A DNA stretch of 64,000 nt from JAFTYO01 sp045644765 (GTDB lineage: Bacteria > Pseudomonadota > Alphaproteobacteria > RF32 > CAG-239). This document shows positions 17,325 to 26,811 of the stretch, one piece after another. Position numbers and translations under genes: made by a program. Every line of letters begins with the position of its first letter. Positions within the stretch are counted from its first letter, which is position 1. The notes below the pieces were generated by a model that was not told the DNA's origin, did no database searches, and was given only the letters and a program-made list of their open reading frames with translations. The stretch lies in the NCBI GenBank assembly GCA_045644765.1, contig JAZRHM010000034.1:1-64000 (forward strand), written 5' to 3'.

Positions 17325-17357
17325 AAACGGCGTCCTTTCTGAAAGGCGCCGTTTTGC
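17325..17357 (+). terminator. Terminator of triplicated unit, copy 3
   Basis: Same AAACGGCG/CGCCGTTT stem as copies 1 and 2. Confidence 0.85.
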
Positions 17358-17427
17358 ATTCTCATCTTGACACTTCTTATTTTACATTATACTTTTTATC
17401 ATAAATATAATTTTGGAGTTTCATACA

Positions 17428-18705
17428 ATGGTAAAATATAGAATTATCGGCAATATGACCGGAAATTCAATGGATGCAATTGATCTTGTTTTAACCGAAT
17501 TTGACGACGATAAAATGACGGACATATGCTCTTATACTCAACCCTATACAAAAGATATGCAAAACAAGATGGAAAATTTGCGAACCGATGCTTTTAACAA
17601 AACACGCGCCGAAATTGAAAATTTACCAAATTTTATATCCGTTCATAACGATTATATCAAACAAATTGCCGATTGTATTAACCAAATGTGTTTGATAAAC
17701 AATATTGATAAAAAAACAATAGATGCAATTGGTTTTCACGGAAAAACTTTAGATCATAATCCACCGTCAAAAGCTAAAAACGATAATACCTTACCTTACA
17801 CACTGCAAATCGGTTCGGGACAGATGTTGGCTGATTTAACAGACATTCCGGTCGTTTATGATTTTCGTTCAGATTATGTTATGTCAGGTTTTGAAGGAGC
17901 TCCTCTTGTTCCTCCGCACAATGCTCATATTTCCGTAACAGAAGGTGACGGCATATATTATAACGGAGGAAACACTTCTAACTTTGCAATCATTAATAAC
18001 GGTGTGGCGCAACTCGGAAGCGATGTAGGACCATTTAATGAATATACAGACAATTATATAAGGCAATATTCAAATTATTGTTATGATGAAAACGGTAAAA
18101 TCGGTAAAAAAGGAAAATTAGATAAAAACTTGTTACAAGAAATTTTTAACTCAGGCCGTTCTTTTTATGAATTATCTTTACCTAAATCAGGCGATCCTGC
18201 ATATTATCATAAAGATGAAATTTTCCGTTACATAAAACAAAAAAACATCAAATTTGAAGATACGGTATATACTTTTGAGTATGCAGCAGCATATATAGCC
18301 GTACAAGCCTTGACGCTTATTCCTGATAACATAAAAATACCAAATACAATTGTCTTATTCGGTGGCGGGTGGAAAAACCCCATAGTGTATCAAAGTTTTT
18401 CTGATTTATTGGAAGGTAAATCTTTTGTTTTAAACGAACATCAGGAAAAATTTAAAAAATTACAATCAAGATTTGAACAAAAAGCAAACATTAAAAAATC
18501 TACTTTCGGAGAATATATGGAAGCCCGACTTTTTGCCGATTTGGCTCGATATAAACTTGAAAATAAAACTTGGGAAATTCCAGAAATAATGAAAGCTGAT
18601 AAAAAAATTGTTTGCGGTAAAATTGCAACACCTAAAATATCAAGCAAACAATATACAGATTGTATAAGCAGAGCCGCTAAAGGTTGGCAATCTGAAAAAG
18701 CATAA
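17428..18705 (+). CDS. anmK: Anhydro-N-acetylmuramic acid kinase
   Basis: 425 residues from the ATG at 17428, chosen because GGAG lies 9 bases upstream; an in-frame TTG at 17413 would place that GGAG inside the gene. AnmK phosphorylates and hydrates 1,6-anhydro-MurNAc to MurNAc-6-phosphate in cytoplasmic peptidoglycan recycling. Visible motifs: N-terminal GNMTGNSMDAIDLVL (phosphate loop), GFHGKTLDH, TLQIGSGQMLADLTDIP, DFRSDYVMSGFEGAPLVPPH with the substrate-binding Asp, and FGGGWKNP near residue 320. The length is somewhat above the usual 370, with insertions in the C-terminal half. It follows the triplicated family but has its own start region. Confidence 0.9.
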   Translation: MVKYRIIGNMTGNSMDAIDLVLTEFDDDKMTDICSYTQPYTKDMQNKMENLRTDAFNKTRAEIENLPNFISVHNDYIKQIADCINQMCLINNIDKKTIDAIGFHGKTLDHNPPSKAKNDNTLPYTLQIGSGQMLADLTDIPVVYDFRSDYVMSGFEGAPLVPPHNAHISVTEGDGIYYNGGNTSNFAIINNGVAQLGSDVGPFNEYTDNYIRQYSNYCYDENGKIGKKGKLDKNLLQEIFNSGRSFYELSLPKSGDPAYYHKDEIFRYIKQKNIKFEDTVYTFEYAAAYIAVQALTLIPDNIKIPNTIVLFGGGWKNPIVYQSFSDLLEGKSFVLNEHQEKFKKLQSRFEQKANIKKSTFGEYMEARLFADLARYKLENKTWEIPEIMKADKKIVCGKIATPKISSKQYTDCISRAAKGWQSEKA

Positions 18706-18740
18706 AAAAACTCCACCGATATAAATCGATGGAGGTTGAT
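18703..18740 (-). terminator. Rho-independent terminator of rpsU
   Basis: Reading the minus strand, CTCCATCGAT pairs with ATCGGTGGAG (one mismatch), then seven T. It also lies directly at the anmK stop codon on the other strand. Confidence 0.8.
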
Positions 18741-18755
18741 TTAAGTATAAAAGGA

Positions 18756-18962
18756 CTAGAACCCTTCCATATCTAAGCGCTTACGCAACTGTTTTCTTGC
18801 GCGACGAACAGCTTCTGCTTTACGGCGAGCTTTTTTCTCAGCATTTTTCTCGTGACAACGACGCAATTTCATTTCACGGAAAATTCCTTCACGTTGCATT
18901 TTCTTTTTCAAAACTTTCAAAGATTGAGCAACATCATTGCCAATAACAGTAACTTGAACCAC
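18756..18962 (-). CDS. rpsU: 30S ribosomal protein bS21
   Basis: 68 residues, the usual size. The family core is plain: LKKKMQREGIFREMKLRR, then a Lys/Arg/Ala-rich C-terminus (KKARRKAEAVRRARKQLRKR). It binds 16S rRNA near the anti-Shine-Dalgarno region in the small subunit. AAGAGG-like sequence precedes the ATG. It is monocistronic with a terminator after it. The core contains a Cys in RRCHEKN where Phe/Tyr is more common; this is not expected to matter. Confidence 0.95.
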   Translation of the reverse strand: MVQVTVIGNDVAQSLKVLKKKMQREGIFREMKLRRCHEKNAEKKARRKAEAVRRARKQLRKRLDMEGF

Positions 18963-19126
18963 TTAAATCACCTCTTTTCACGTCTAATGTTTATTAATTG
19001 TGGGCTTTGTAGCATACATTTATTTTAATTGCAAGCAAAATTTATTCAAGTTTTATAATTAAAAAATATCTTGCATAACTGTTTTTGTTACTTTAGATTA
19101 AAACTAACATAAAAGAGAGGAAAAAT

Positions 19127-19912
19127 ATGAAAATAGTTTATTGCGGAGATATTGTCGGCAGATCAGGTCGAGATGTGGTTTTGAAAAACTTAAAAACAAT
19201 ACAAGAAAAATATACCCCTGATGTCATAGTAGTAAATGCCGAAAATGCTGCACACGGTTTTGGTTTAACACCCGGAATTTGTCGCGATTTTTTTGCTGCC
19301 GGAGTTGATGCAATCACCACCGGGAACCATGTGTATGATCAACGTGAAATTATACCTTTTTTAGATGATTGTAAAAAAATTGTACGACCTCTTAACTTTC
19401 CTGAAGGCAACGTCGGTAGAGGAATTTGCGAAATTGAACTTGCAGGAGGAAAAAAACTTTTGGTTGCCCAAGTTATGGGAAGAGCTTTTATGGAAGATCT
19501 TGACTGTCCGGTACAAGCTTTGGAAAAGGTCTTAAAATCTTACATCATGGGAGCTAACATTTCGGCAATTTTAGTTGATATTCATGCCGAAGCTACGGCC
19601 GAAAAACTTGCGTTTGCTCATGTTTTTGACGGCAAAGTTTCAATAGTTGCCGGTACGCATACGCATGTTCCAACCGCAGATGCTCGTATTTTCCCGAAAG
19701 GAACAGCATATATCACAGATGTCGGAATGTGTGGAGATTATAATTCTGTTTTAGGTTTTGAGCCTGATGCTTCCATCAGAAGACTGTGTAAGAAATTTCC
19801 GTCTGAAAGGCTTATTCCCGCTAAAGGAAACGGAACTTTATATGCAATATACGTTCAAACCGATGATAAAACAGGTTTAGCTCTTAACATAGAACAGATT
19901 GTCATGAAATAA
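19127..19912 (+). CDS. ymdB: YmdB-family metallophosphoesterase
   Basis: 261 residues, matching the YmdB/DR1281 family (2',3'-cyclic nucleotide 2'-phosphodiesterase). Metal-binding motifs appear in family order: GDIVGRSGR (8-16), NAENAAHGFG (39-48), TTGNHVYDQ (65-73), DIHAEATAE, and AGTHTHVPTAD. In other bacteria the family influences RNA turnover and cell behaviour through cyclic nucleotides. GAGAGGAAAA precedes the ATG. It converges on hdaA with only eight bases between their stops, and no terminator is visible. Confidence 0.9.
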   Translation: MKIVYCGDIVGRSGRDVVLKNLKTIQEKYTPDVIVVNAENAAHGFGLTPGICRDFFAAGVDAITTGNHVYDQREIIPFLDDCKKIVRPLNFPEGNVGRGICEIELAGGKKLLVAQVMGRAFMEDLDCPVQALEKVLKSYIMGANISAILVDIHAEATAEKLAFAHVFDGKVSIVAGTHTHVPTADARIFPKGTAYITDVGMCGDYNSVLGFEPDASIRRLCKKFPSERLIPAKGNGTLYAIYVQTDDKTGLALNIEQIVMK

Positions 19913-19920
19913 CTGAGTTT

Positions 19921-20640
19921 TTACTCAAATAAATCAGCCTGCATATTGCTTGTTAAATATTCTATTGCTTCTTTAATTATGCTAACTGACATTGCTCTCT
20001 TTTTTGCAAGAGAAATAAAGTCGGCTTCTTCAACAAGTTTGATTGCAAAAGAAAATGAACGTTCAATATTTTGAAGTATATAATTTAATGTTTCTTGTGA
20101 AATCATAATTTGTCTGTCATTAAAAAGTTTAACAATTAATGCCGCTAACATCTCATCATCCGGTTCCCCTATTGCAATAGCCGGAATAATGTTAAGTCTG
20201 GATTGTAAATCAGCTAACTTAAAACGCATACGAGCCGGAGGAAGTTCTGCCGTAAAAAGTATATATCCTCCTTCATTTTGATACAGATTGAACAAATGAA
20301 ACAACGCCTCATTATCAACTTTTGGTGTTAAATCTTCCACAACTAAAAAGGGGCTCTCTTTATGCAAAATTTCAGCTCTTTTGATGGTTATACTATCAGC
20401 TTTTACGATTCTCACCGCAATCGGTTTATAATATAGTGTTTTCACATGATCTGCAAAAATATGCGCTAAATGAGATTTTCCGCAACCTTTCGGACCATAC
20501 AACACTTGAGCAAAGAAAGACCATTCCGGCCATTTATCAATTATTGCAACAGCTTTTTCATTACATTGATTAACCAAAAAATCAGATCTTTTATAGTCAG
20601 GGCTTATATCAAAACTTAAAGGTATTTGTTTACTGTTCAT
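19921..20640 (-). CDS. hdaA: DnaA-related regulator HdaA (Hda family)
   Basis: 239 residues, using the ATG at 20640, directly after the cckA stop; the longer frame would overlap cckA. It begins MNSKQIPLSF, which fits the QLxLxF-type clamp-binding motif of Hda. It then has the DnaA AAA+ domain: Walker A GPKGCGKSHLAHIF and Walker B FLVVEDL, but no C-terminal DNA-binding domain IV. Hda with the beta clamp promotes hydrolysis of ATP bound to DnaA and limits re-initiation. The Walker B carries VVED, in keeping with the family's relaxed motif. It is translationally coupled to cckA. Confidence 0.85.
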   Translation of the reverse strand: MNSKQIPLSFDISPDYKRSDFLVNQCNEKAVAIIDKWPEWSFFAQVLYGPKGCGKSHLAHIFADHVKTLYYKPIAVRIVKADSITIKRAEILHKESPFLVVEDLTPKVDNEALFHLFNLYQNEGGYILFTAELPPARMRFKLADLQSRLNIIPAIAIGEPDDEMLAALIVKLFNDRQIMISQETLNYILQNIERSFSFAIKLVEEADFISLAKKRAMSVSIIKEAIEYLTSNMQADLFE

Positions 20641-20641
20641 A

Positions 20642-23242
20642 TTAACCCTGCCCCTTATCCAAAACATCAAAAACTTTTTGAGTTAAATCGCCCAAACTGT
20701 ATGGTTTTGCAATAAATTCAAAATCATCAGAACCGGCAAGTTCTCTTTTAGCTATTTCTTCAGAATATCCCGAAGCTAAAATAATTTTTATTTCAGGCAA
20801 TTTCTTTTTAACTATTTTAGCAAGCTCCGCACCACTTATACCGGGCATCACCATATCTGTAATAAGCATATCAAACTTTTCTTGTTTTTCCAAAAGCTCC
20901 AAAGCATTTTCTGCACAATTACACGCAGAAACTTCAAAACCTTTTTTCTTTAATGCTCTTACACCGAAAGCCCTAACAGAATCTTCATCTTCAACAAACA
21001 AAATTTTCGTATTTTCAGAATTTATTGTTGGTTTTATTGATCTATCAATTTTTAAAACATTAAGGCCGAAAACCATTTTTTGCGATTTAGGATCAACACT
21101 TGATGTTAAAACAGGGGGTTGTTCTTGTTTTGCGTCTTCACAAACAGTTTCCTGATCTTCATCATTTTTCTCAAAACGTGGTAAATATATAGAAAACGTT
21201 GTTCCTTTTCCTAGCTCACTATCAACTTTTATAAAACCTTCTGTTTGCCTTATAATACCATAAACAGTTGCAAGCCCCAAACCTGTACCTGAACCGACTA
21301 CATTTTCTTTTGTAGAAAAGAACGGTTCAAAAATCCGACTTAAATGCTCTTTTTTAATTCCGCATCCTGTATCACTAACATTAATAACGACAAAATCTCC
21401 CTCAGAGATTGTATCTGCGCCAAACTGATACGGAGCATTTAACCTTTCTGTATGTGTGCTTATTTTTAAGGAACCTTTACCATTCATTGCATCTTTAGCA
21501 TTTACAACCAAATTAACAATAACTTGTGAAAACTGAACAGGATCAACTCTTATATATCCTAAATCTGTTCCGTGATTAAACTCTAAATTTATCTGTTCAC
21601 CTAACGTACGCTTTAGTAAATAGTTTAAATCCACAAAGTTTTCCGTAACATCTATCAGTTTGGGTTTAAGAGGTTGTTTTCTGGAAAAGGCCAAAAGCTG
21701 TTTAACCAGATTTGCAGCTCTGTTTGCATTATTTCTTATCTGATTTAAATCAGCAAACGAAGGATCACCTATCCCGTGTCTTTGCAACAGTAAATCACAA
21801 AAACCTATCATAGCCGTCAATAAATTGTTAAAATCGTGTGCAACACCGCCGGCAAGTTGTCCCATTGCCTGCATTTTTTGAGCCTGCGCAAATTTTAACT
21901 CTAATTGTTTTTCTTCCGTTGTATCACTTAAATATAAGACATAACCTTCTATTACACTTTTTTCACAATGAATCCTTTGTCGTGGAGCAATATTTATTTT
22001 AACAATTTTATCAGAATTTAATCGTGTTTCTATAACACCTAAATTAACCTTTGAAGAATTTTTATGAAAATCATTAAAAATATTATTCAATAATTTTAAC
22101 GTAGGTGCCTGCAGAAAATCTTTCAGATGTTTATTTGTAAGCGTGTCTTCTGTTTGCTCCAATATTTCAGTTGCTTTATTGTTAAAACTGGTAACATTTC
22201 CTTTAATATCAACAAAAACTATACCTAATGGGGTCAGGTTAAACAACCAATCAATCTCATCAATGCCATAATTTAATTTTTCTAATAATTGCTTATCATT
22301 CTGTAACTCTTTTAATGTAAGACCTCTTATCTTAATTTCACCGTCATCTTTAAAATTATTTTGCAAAACAAACATTTCCGTATTTTCTTTTAATTCGTTA
22401 CAAAATACGGTTCTGCCGCAATATGTCGGAGTGTGAACATTAAGTATACCGGTGTCCTTAACCACCAAATCTTTTAAGTTTTTACCTATTAAACTATCTC
22501 TTGTTTGAGAAAGAGAAACGGCAAATGTTTCATTAACATACTCCAACACATGGTCAGCATTTGCAATATATAAACCGACCGGCATATTGTGAATAAAATC
22601 ATGAAGTTTTTTTCTCTCATTTTCAAAAATTTGTTCCATATTTTTTTGAGCCGTAATATTTTCCAACGTCCATAAAAAATATGTTTCTTTTACAATTTTC
22701 TTTAATGAAAAATCTCCTTCAAAAATATCACTTTTCTTAAGATATATAGGTTTAACCGATACCATATACCACGCGCTTTTTTCTTCAACTTCAATCTCTA
22801 TTACAACACTTTCGTGTTTTAAACTTTTTAAGGCTTGTTCCAAACGTTGAAAATTAAGATTATTCTGTCTTTCCTCAATAAGCATGCTTTTGAGTTTTTC
22901 CAATATATTTGCATTTTCAAAAAATGTTTGTGCAGGCACATTTTGTATTACAGGATAGCCCTCATTATTGTCTATCCGTCTTATAGCATTGTTGCTTTTC
23001 AAAATTTCATTAGCAAAGCCACCATATGTTAAAGCGTTTTCGCTTGCAGATAAAACACTTATAGAAAACAAAATACTCAAAATTGTAATTACCAATATCA
23101 GCACCAACAAATAAAGTGAATATTGAGGAAAAACAAACAACATTAATACACTCAAACTCATCGCAACAACAGAATATACAAGAGCAATCAACGTTTTTTC
23201 AAGTTGACGATCCGGACGATTAATTGAGTTCTTTTTAAGCAT
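20642..23242 (-). CDS. cckA: Hybrid histidine kinase CckA
   Basis: 866 residues: two N-terminal membrane segments (about 15-65), two or three PAS-like sensory domains (about 80-420, e.g. FIHNMPVGLYIANADHVLEY and GIVFVDIKGNVTSFNNKATE), HisKA with the phosphorylated His in GGVAHDFNNLL near residue 469, the HATPase domain (NLVVNAKDAMNG, DTGCGI, GTGLGLATV), and a C-terminal receiver with the Asp in MLITDMVMPG near 796. This is CckA's arrangement; CckA feeds phosphate through ChpT to the master regulator CtrA in alphaproteobacteria. No ctrA or chpT lies in the window. hdaA follows with one base between. Confidence 0.9.
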   Translation of the reverse strand: MLKKNSINRPDRQLEKTLIALVYSVVAMSLSVLMLFVFPQYSLYLLVLILVITILSILFSISVLSASENALTYGGFANEILKSNNAIRRIDNNEGYPVIQNVPAQTFFENANILEKLKSMLIEERQNNLNFQRLEQALKSLKHESVVIEIEVEEKSAWYMVSVKPIYLKKSDIFEGDFSLKKIVKETYFLWTLENITAQKNMEQIFENERKKLHDFIHNMPVGLYIANADHVLEYVNETFAVSLSQTRDSLIGKNLKDLVVKDTGILNVHTPTYCGRTVFCNELKENTEMFVLQNNFKDDGEIKIRGLTLKELQNDKQLLEKLNYGIDEIDWLFNLTPLGIVFVDIKGNVTSFNNKATEILEQTEDTLTNKHLKDFLQAPTLKLLNNIFNDFHKNSSKVNLGVIETRLNSDKIVKINIAPRQRIHCEKSVIEGYVLYLSDTTEEKQLELKFAQAQKMQAMGQLAGGVAHDFNNLLTAMIGFCDLLLQRHGIGDPSFADLNQIRNNANRAANLVKQLLAFSRKQPLKPKLIDVTENFVDLNYLLKRTLGEQINLEFNHGTDLGYIRVDPVQFSQVIVNLVVNAKDAMNGKGSLKISTHTERLNAPYQFGADTISEGDFVVINVSDTGCGIKKEHLSRIFEPFFSTKENVVGSGTGLGLATVYGIIRQTEGFIKVDSELGKGTTFSIYLPRFEKNDEDQETVCEDAKQEQPPVLTSSVDPKSQKMVFGLNVLKIDRSIKPTINSENTKILFVEDEDSVRAFGVRALKKKGFEVSACNCAENALELLEKQEKFDMLITDMVMPGISGAELAKIVKKKLPEIKIILASGYSEEIAKRELAGSDDFEFIAKPYSLGDLTQKVFDVLDKGQG

Positions 23243-23264
23243 ACTTTCTAACCTTTGGATACCT

Positions 23265-24890
23265 TTAAGTTATAACATCGGCTTTTTCTTTACCTGTGCG
23301 TTCTTTAATTTGAGCTATCTTCATTGCAATATTTGCAAGAGGAGTCAGTATATTGGCAGTTTCTTCGCTTGTTTTATATTTTTCATAATTTTCTATATAA
23401 ACTCTTAAAGTTGCGCCGCTTGTTCCGGTTCCGGACAATCGATACATTATACGAGATCCGTCAGAAAAACATATTACAAGACCGTTTTTTGTAGAGCTTT
23501 TATCTACCGGATCATTATACACAAAAGGATACGCCTCAGATACAACATATTTATCAAAAACTTTACCTTTCAAGGCTGGTAAACCTTCTTCCAAATCTGC
23601 CATCAATTTATCCGCAACAGCTGTATCGATTGCTTCAAAATCATAACGCAAATAATAAGTTCTGCCATATTTCTCCCAAAAATCTCTTACCACGTCTGCA
23701 ACAGATTTTTTTGTTGCAGCTAAAATATTAAGCCAGAACAACACTGCCCAGATACCATCTTTTTCTCTTATATGGTTTGAACCTGTACCAAAACTCTCTT
23801 CCCCACAAAATGTTATTCTGCCAGAATCCATCAAATTACAAAAATATTTCCAACCGGTCGGCACTTCATAAAAATCTATACCGAGTTCTTTTGCTACACG
23901 ACAAACAGCTGTTGAAGTGGCTGCAGATTTTGCCACACCATATATACCATCTTTATAAGCCGGAATATATTTATAATTATCTGTAATAATTGCCAAACTA
24001 TCGCTAGGTGTAACAAAAAACTTTCGGCCCAAAATCATATTTCTGTCGCCATCGCCATCATTTGCGGCTCCAAAATCAGGAGCGTTGTCAGAATACATCA
24101 AATCAACCAATTCTTTGGCATATATCAAGTTTGGATCAGGATGCAAACCGCCAAAATCAGGCTTAGGAACAAAATTTTTAACAGATCCTTTTTGTGCACC
24201 TAAAATTTCCTCAAAAATTTTGATAGCATATGGTCCCGTAACAGCGTTCATTGCATCGAAAACCATTGTAAAACCACTTTTAAACAAAGCTTTGATTGCA
24301 TCAAAATCAAAAATTTCACGCATCATTTCAACATAATCATTTATAGGATCAATAACTTCAATTTCCATATTGCCTACATATTGAACACCTATTTTGCTTA
24401 AATCGACATCCGCGCAATCATAAATTTTATAAGAACTGATTTCTTTAGTACGAGCATAAATTGCATCTGATATTTTTGAAGAACATTGACCACCGCTTTT
24501 TACGGCATATTTAATACCAAAATCGCCATCAACACCGCCGGGATTATGAGAGGCAGAAAGCACCAAACTTCCGTCTGCTTTATTTTTAAGCAAAATTTTC
24601 GAAGAAGCAGGAGTCGAAATATAACCATTTTGACCGACAATAAGTTTTTTCACCTTATTCGCAGCTGCAATTTTTATGATTTTTTGCATTGCGACATCGT
24701 TATAATAACGTCCATCTCCACCTAAAACAAACGTTTGTCCTTCAACTCCGCCGATTGCATCAAACAAACTTTGCACAAAATTTTCAACATAATTAGGTTG
24801 AGTTACAACTTTAGATTTTTTTCTTATACCTGCCGTTCCCATTTTTTGGTCAGTATACGGAGTGGTTGCAATGTTTAATATCATAATCAT
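23265..24890 (-). CDS. pgm: Alpha-D-glucose phosphoglucomutase
   Basis: 541 residues, the expected size. It interconverts glucose-1-phosphate and glucose-6-phosphate. The active-site phosphoserine is Ser114 in LSASHNPGG; the metal loop is FGAANDGDGDRNM near residue 280; the sugar-binding loop GEESFGTGSNH and the phosphate loop RLSGTGTSGATLR near the end are intact. The N-terminal TTPYTDQKMGTAGIR matches the family. Two ATGs lie at the start (24890 and 24884); GGAA precedes the first. Same strand as mipZ, 71 bases downstream. Confidence 0.95.
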   Translation of the reverse strand: MIMILNIATTPYTDQKMGTAGIRKKSKVVTQPNYVENFVQSLFDAIGGVEGQTFVLGGDGRYYNDVAMQKIIKIAAANKVKKLIVGQNGYISTPASSKILLKNKADGSLVLSASHNPGGVDGDFGIKYAVKSGGQCSSKISDAIYARTKEISSYKIYDCADVDLSKIGVQYVGNMEIEVIDPINDYVEMMREIFDFDAIKALFKSGFTMVFDAMNAVTGPYAIKIFEEILGAQKGSVKNFVPKPDFGGLHPDPNLIYAKELVDLMYSDNAPDFGAANDGDGDRNMILGRKFFVTPSDSLAIITDNYKYIPAYKDGIYGVAKSAATSTAVCRVAKELGIDFYEVPTGWKYFCNLMDSGRITFCGEESFGTGSNHIREKDGIWAVLFWLNILAATKKSVADVVRDFWEKYGRTYYLRYDFEAIDTAVADKLMADLEEGLPALKGKVFDKYVVSEAYPFVYNDPVDKSSTKNGLVICFSDGSRIMYRLSGTGTSGATLRVYIENYEKYKTSEETANILTPLANIAMKIAQIKERTGKEKADVIT

Positions 24891-24961
24891 ATTCCTTTTT
24901 TATAATTAAAATACTTCTTGAGCCGATTGTGACTCAAAATCTTGATAAGGTAAAGTAAAAT

Positions 24962-25633
24962 TTACTTGTTCTGCCATATAAAATCAGCGATTTTTTTCAA
25001 ATCACGTCTGGCATACAAATCCGGTAAATCGAATAAAGTCTTAAGTTTAGGGCTATCTTTATCTAAAACACTAATTCCGTGTTTAAACCCTAAATCAAAT
25101 TCTTTTCTGTTACTTAATTTTGGCGCCACGGAAAACCCTAAAAACCGTCCGGTTTCTTTTAACTTTTCACAATCCTCCTGTAACAAAGCATCATCATTTG
25201 GAAGCACAACCCATTTAAATGCACTTTTTCCTTGAGCTGCTCTTTGTTTTTTTGCTTCCCAAATAAGCCCTGCATATAAGCTATTACGCACCACCAAACT
25301 ATTCAACCCCTCTTGACCTCTTAAAGGGGTAATGAATATATCAGCATAAGCAAAATACTTATCAGAAGGAGAATCTAAAATTACAACATCATATTCATCA
25401 ATTTTGCTAAAATTTTCCTTATTTAAACTATGAAATACAGGAACTGCAAGATTTAAATCTTTACTCAAGTTAAGAGCATACCTTTTCGCAACAAAATCTG
25501 ATAAATCGCTTTTAGAAAACTCATCCATTACGGCTACTTTATAATCTTTTGCAAGCATAACAGCAAGGTGAGCAGCCACCAAAGACTTACCTGAATATCT
25601 GTTTATACTGTTAATTACAACAATTTGAACCAT
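24962..25633 (-). CDS. mipZ: MipZ-like division-positioning ATPase with altered Walker A
   Basis: 223 residues resembling MipZ, the ParA/MinD-type ATPase that binds ParB at poles and inhibits FtsZ in alphaproteobacteria. The C-terminal half matches best: WEAKKQRAAQGKSAFKWVVLP, then KETGRFLGFSVAPKLSNR, and the end YARRDLKKIADFIW. The deviant Walker A is NSINRYSGKSLVAAHLA (about 8-24): the GKS is kept, but the signature lysine of KGGxGKS is Asn and the position after GKS is Leu. Walker B VVILDSPSD is present. It starts two bases after the carboxypeptidase stop, an operon arrangement. The missing lysine may weaken ATP-dependent dimerisation (inference). Confidence 0.75.
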   Translation of the reverse strand: MVQIVVINSINRYSGKSLVAAHLAVMLAKDYKVAVMDEFSKSDLSDFVAKRYALNLSKDLNLAVPVFHSLNKENFSKIDEYDVVILDSPSDKYFAYADIFITPLRGQEGLNSLVVRNSLYAGLIWEAKKQRAAQGKSAFKWVVLPNDDALLQEDCEKLKETGRFLGFSVAPKLSNRKEFDLGFKHGISVLDKDSPKLKTLFDLPDLYARRDLKKIADFIWQNK

Positions 25634-25635
25634 GT

Positions 25636-26811
25636 TTATTTCTGTGCATATGCCGTGTTCGATTTATAAGCCGTTACCATACATGATTGACCTTTTTTCT
25701 TTAATACTCCACAGGCCTTTAATGCATAATTCTTATTAACACCTGTTAATTGCGAACGATAAATTGTCTTACCGCCGGAAGTTGATTTTTCAACATTTAT
25801 ACCTTTAAAGGCAAACTTTGAAGCCAATTTATTTTTCATATCTTGAGCATGTGATTGTGCTTTGGCATAATTTCCGAAAGCGCCAATCTGAATTGCCCAA
25901 TCTCCCTTACTTGATTGAACCTTCGGAATATAAGAACTTTTAGAAGCAAGCTTGGTTTGTTTAGGTTTTGTATAATTTATTTCGGCATAAAGTTTTTTTG
26001 TATCAACTTTTGTTGGGCCGGAAGCCACTGTTAAACCTTTATCCATCATCATAGCAACCTTTTTATCTCTTTGATCTTGCTGATCATGTCCCATAGTAAC
26101 AGCTATCACACGATGATTATCTCTTTTAGCCGAAGTGACAATATTAAATCCGGCAGAAGCCGTATAACCGGTTTTCATACCGTCTGCTCCTTCAAAATTT
26201 TTGAGCAAGAAATTATGTGAAGTATATTTTTTTCCGTCATATTCAAAATTTTGGATTGAAAACCATGAGTAATATTGAGGGAAATGATGATATAATGCCG
26301 TTGCTAATATGGCCATATCTCTTGCTGTTGTTTTTTGCTGAGAGTGTTGAAGTCCGGAAGCGTTCTTAAAAGTAGTGTTTTTCATACCTAACTTTTTAGC
26401 CGTTTCCGTCATTAAAACTGCAAAAGCTTTTTCATCTTTGGCAAGCGATTCTCCCAAAACTGTTGCACAATCGTTAGCAGATTTTACAATTGTTGCCACT
26501 ATAGCTGTTTCTACATCAATTGTTTTTCCGGGCGTTAATCCTAAGCGAGAAGGAGACCTGTTAGCAGCCGTGTGTGAAATTTTTAACTCATCATCAAGCT
26601 TTAACGAACCATTCTCAAGAGCGCTAAATGTCAGATATAATGTCATTAATTTTGTAAGCGATGCCGGATAACGAAGCTTATCGGCATTTTCTTCATACAA
26701 AACATTGCCGCTTTTTGCATCAATCATAATTGAAGATACAGCAGCGTTTACATTGGCGATATAACAACTAAACAACAAACTTAAAGATAATATAAATTTG
26801 AAATTTTTCAT
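25636..26811 (-). CDS. D-alanyl-D-alanine carboxypeptidase with SPOR domain
   Basis: 391 residues from ATG 26811, preferred over an upstream TTG because AAGAG lies nine bases before it. It is a PBP5/DacF-type enzyme, active in the periplasm, removing the terminal D-Ala from peptidoglycan stem peptides. It has a signal peptide (1-23), catalytic Ser51 in PASLTKL with Lys54, SAND as the SxN motif near 110, and KTG in MKTGYT. A C-terminal SPOR domain (about 310-391, from DWAIQIGAFGNYAKAQSHA) binds denuded glycan at division sites, fitting its operon with mipZ. Confidence 0.9.
   Translation of the reverse strand: MKNFKFILSLSLLFSCYIANVNAAVSSIMIDAKSGNVLYEENADKLRYPASLTKLMTLYLTFSALENGSLKLDDELKISHTAANRSPSRLGLTPGKTIDVETAIVATIVKSANDCATVLGESLAKDEKAFAVLMTETAKKLGMKNTTFKNASGLQHSQQKTTARDMAILATALYHHFPQYYSWFSIQNFEYDGKKYTSHNFLLKNFEGADGMKTGYTASAGFNIVTSAKRDNHRVIAVTMGHDQQDQRDKKVAMMMDKGLTVASGPTKVDTKKLYAEINYTKPKQTKLASKSSYIPKVQSSKGDWAIQIGAFGNYAKAQSHAQDMKNKLASKFAFKGINVEKSTSGGKTIYRSQLTGVNKNYALKACGVLKKKGQSCMVTAYKSNTAYAQK

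Noticed and set aside
4513..17357. Integron-like cassette array
   Set aside because: The single-gene units do not share attC-like sites; their terminators differ between families and no integrase is seen.
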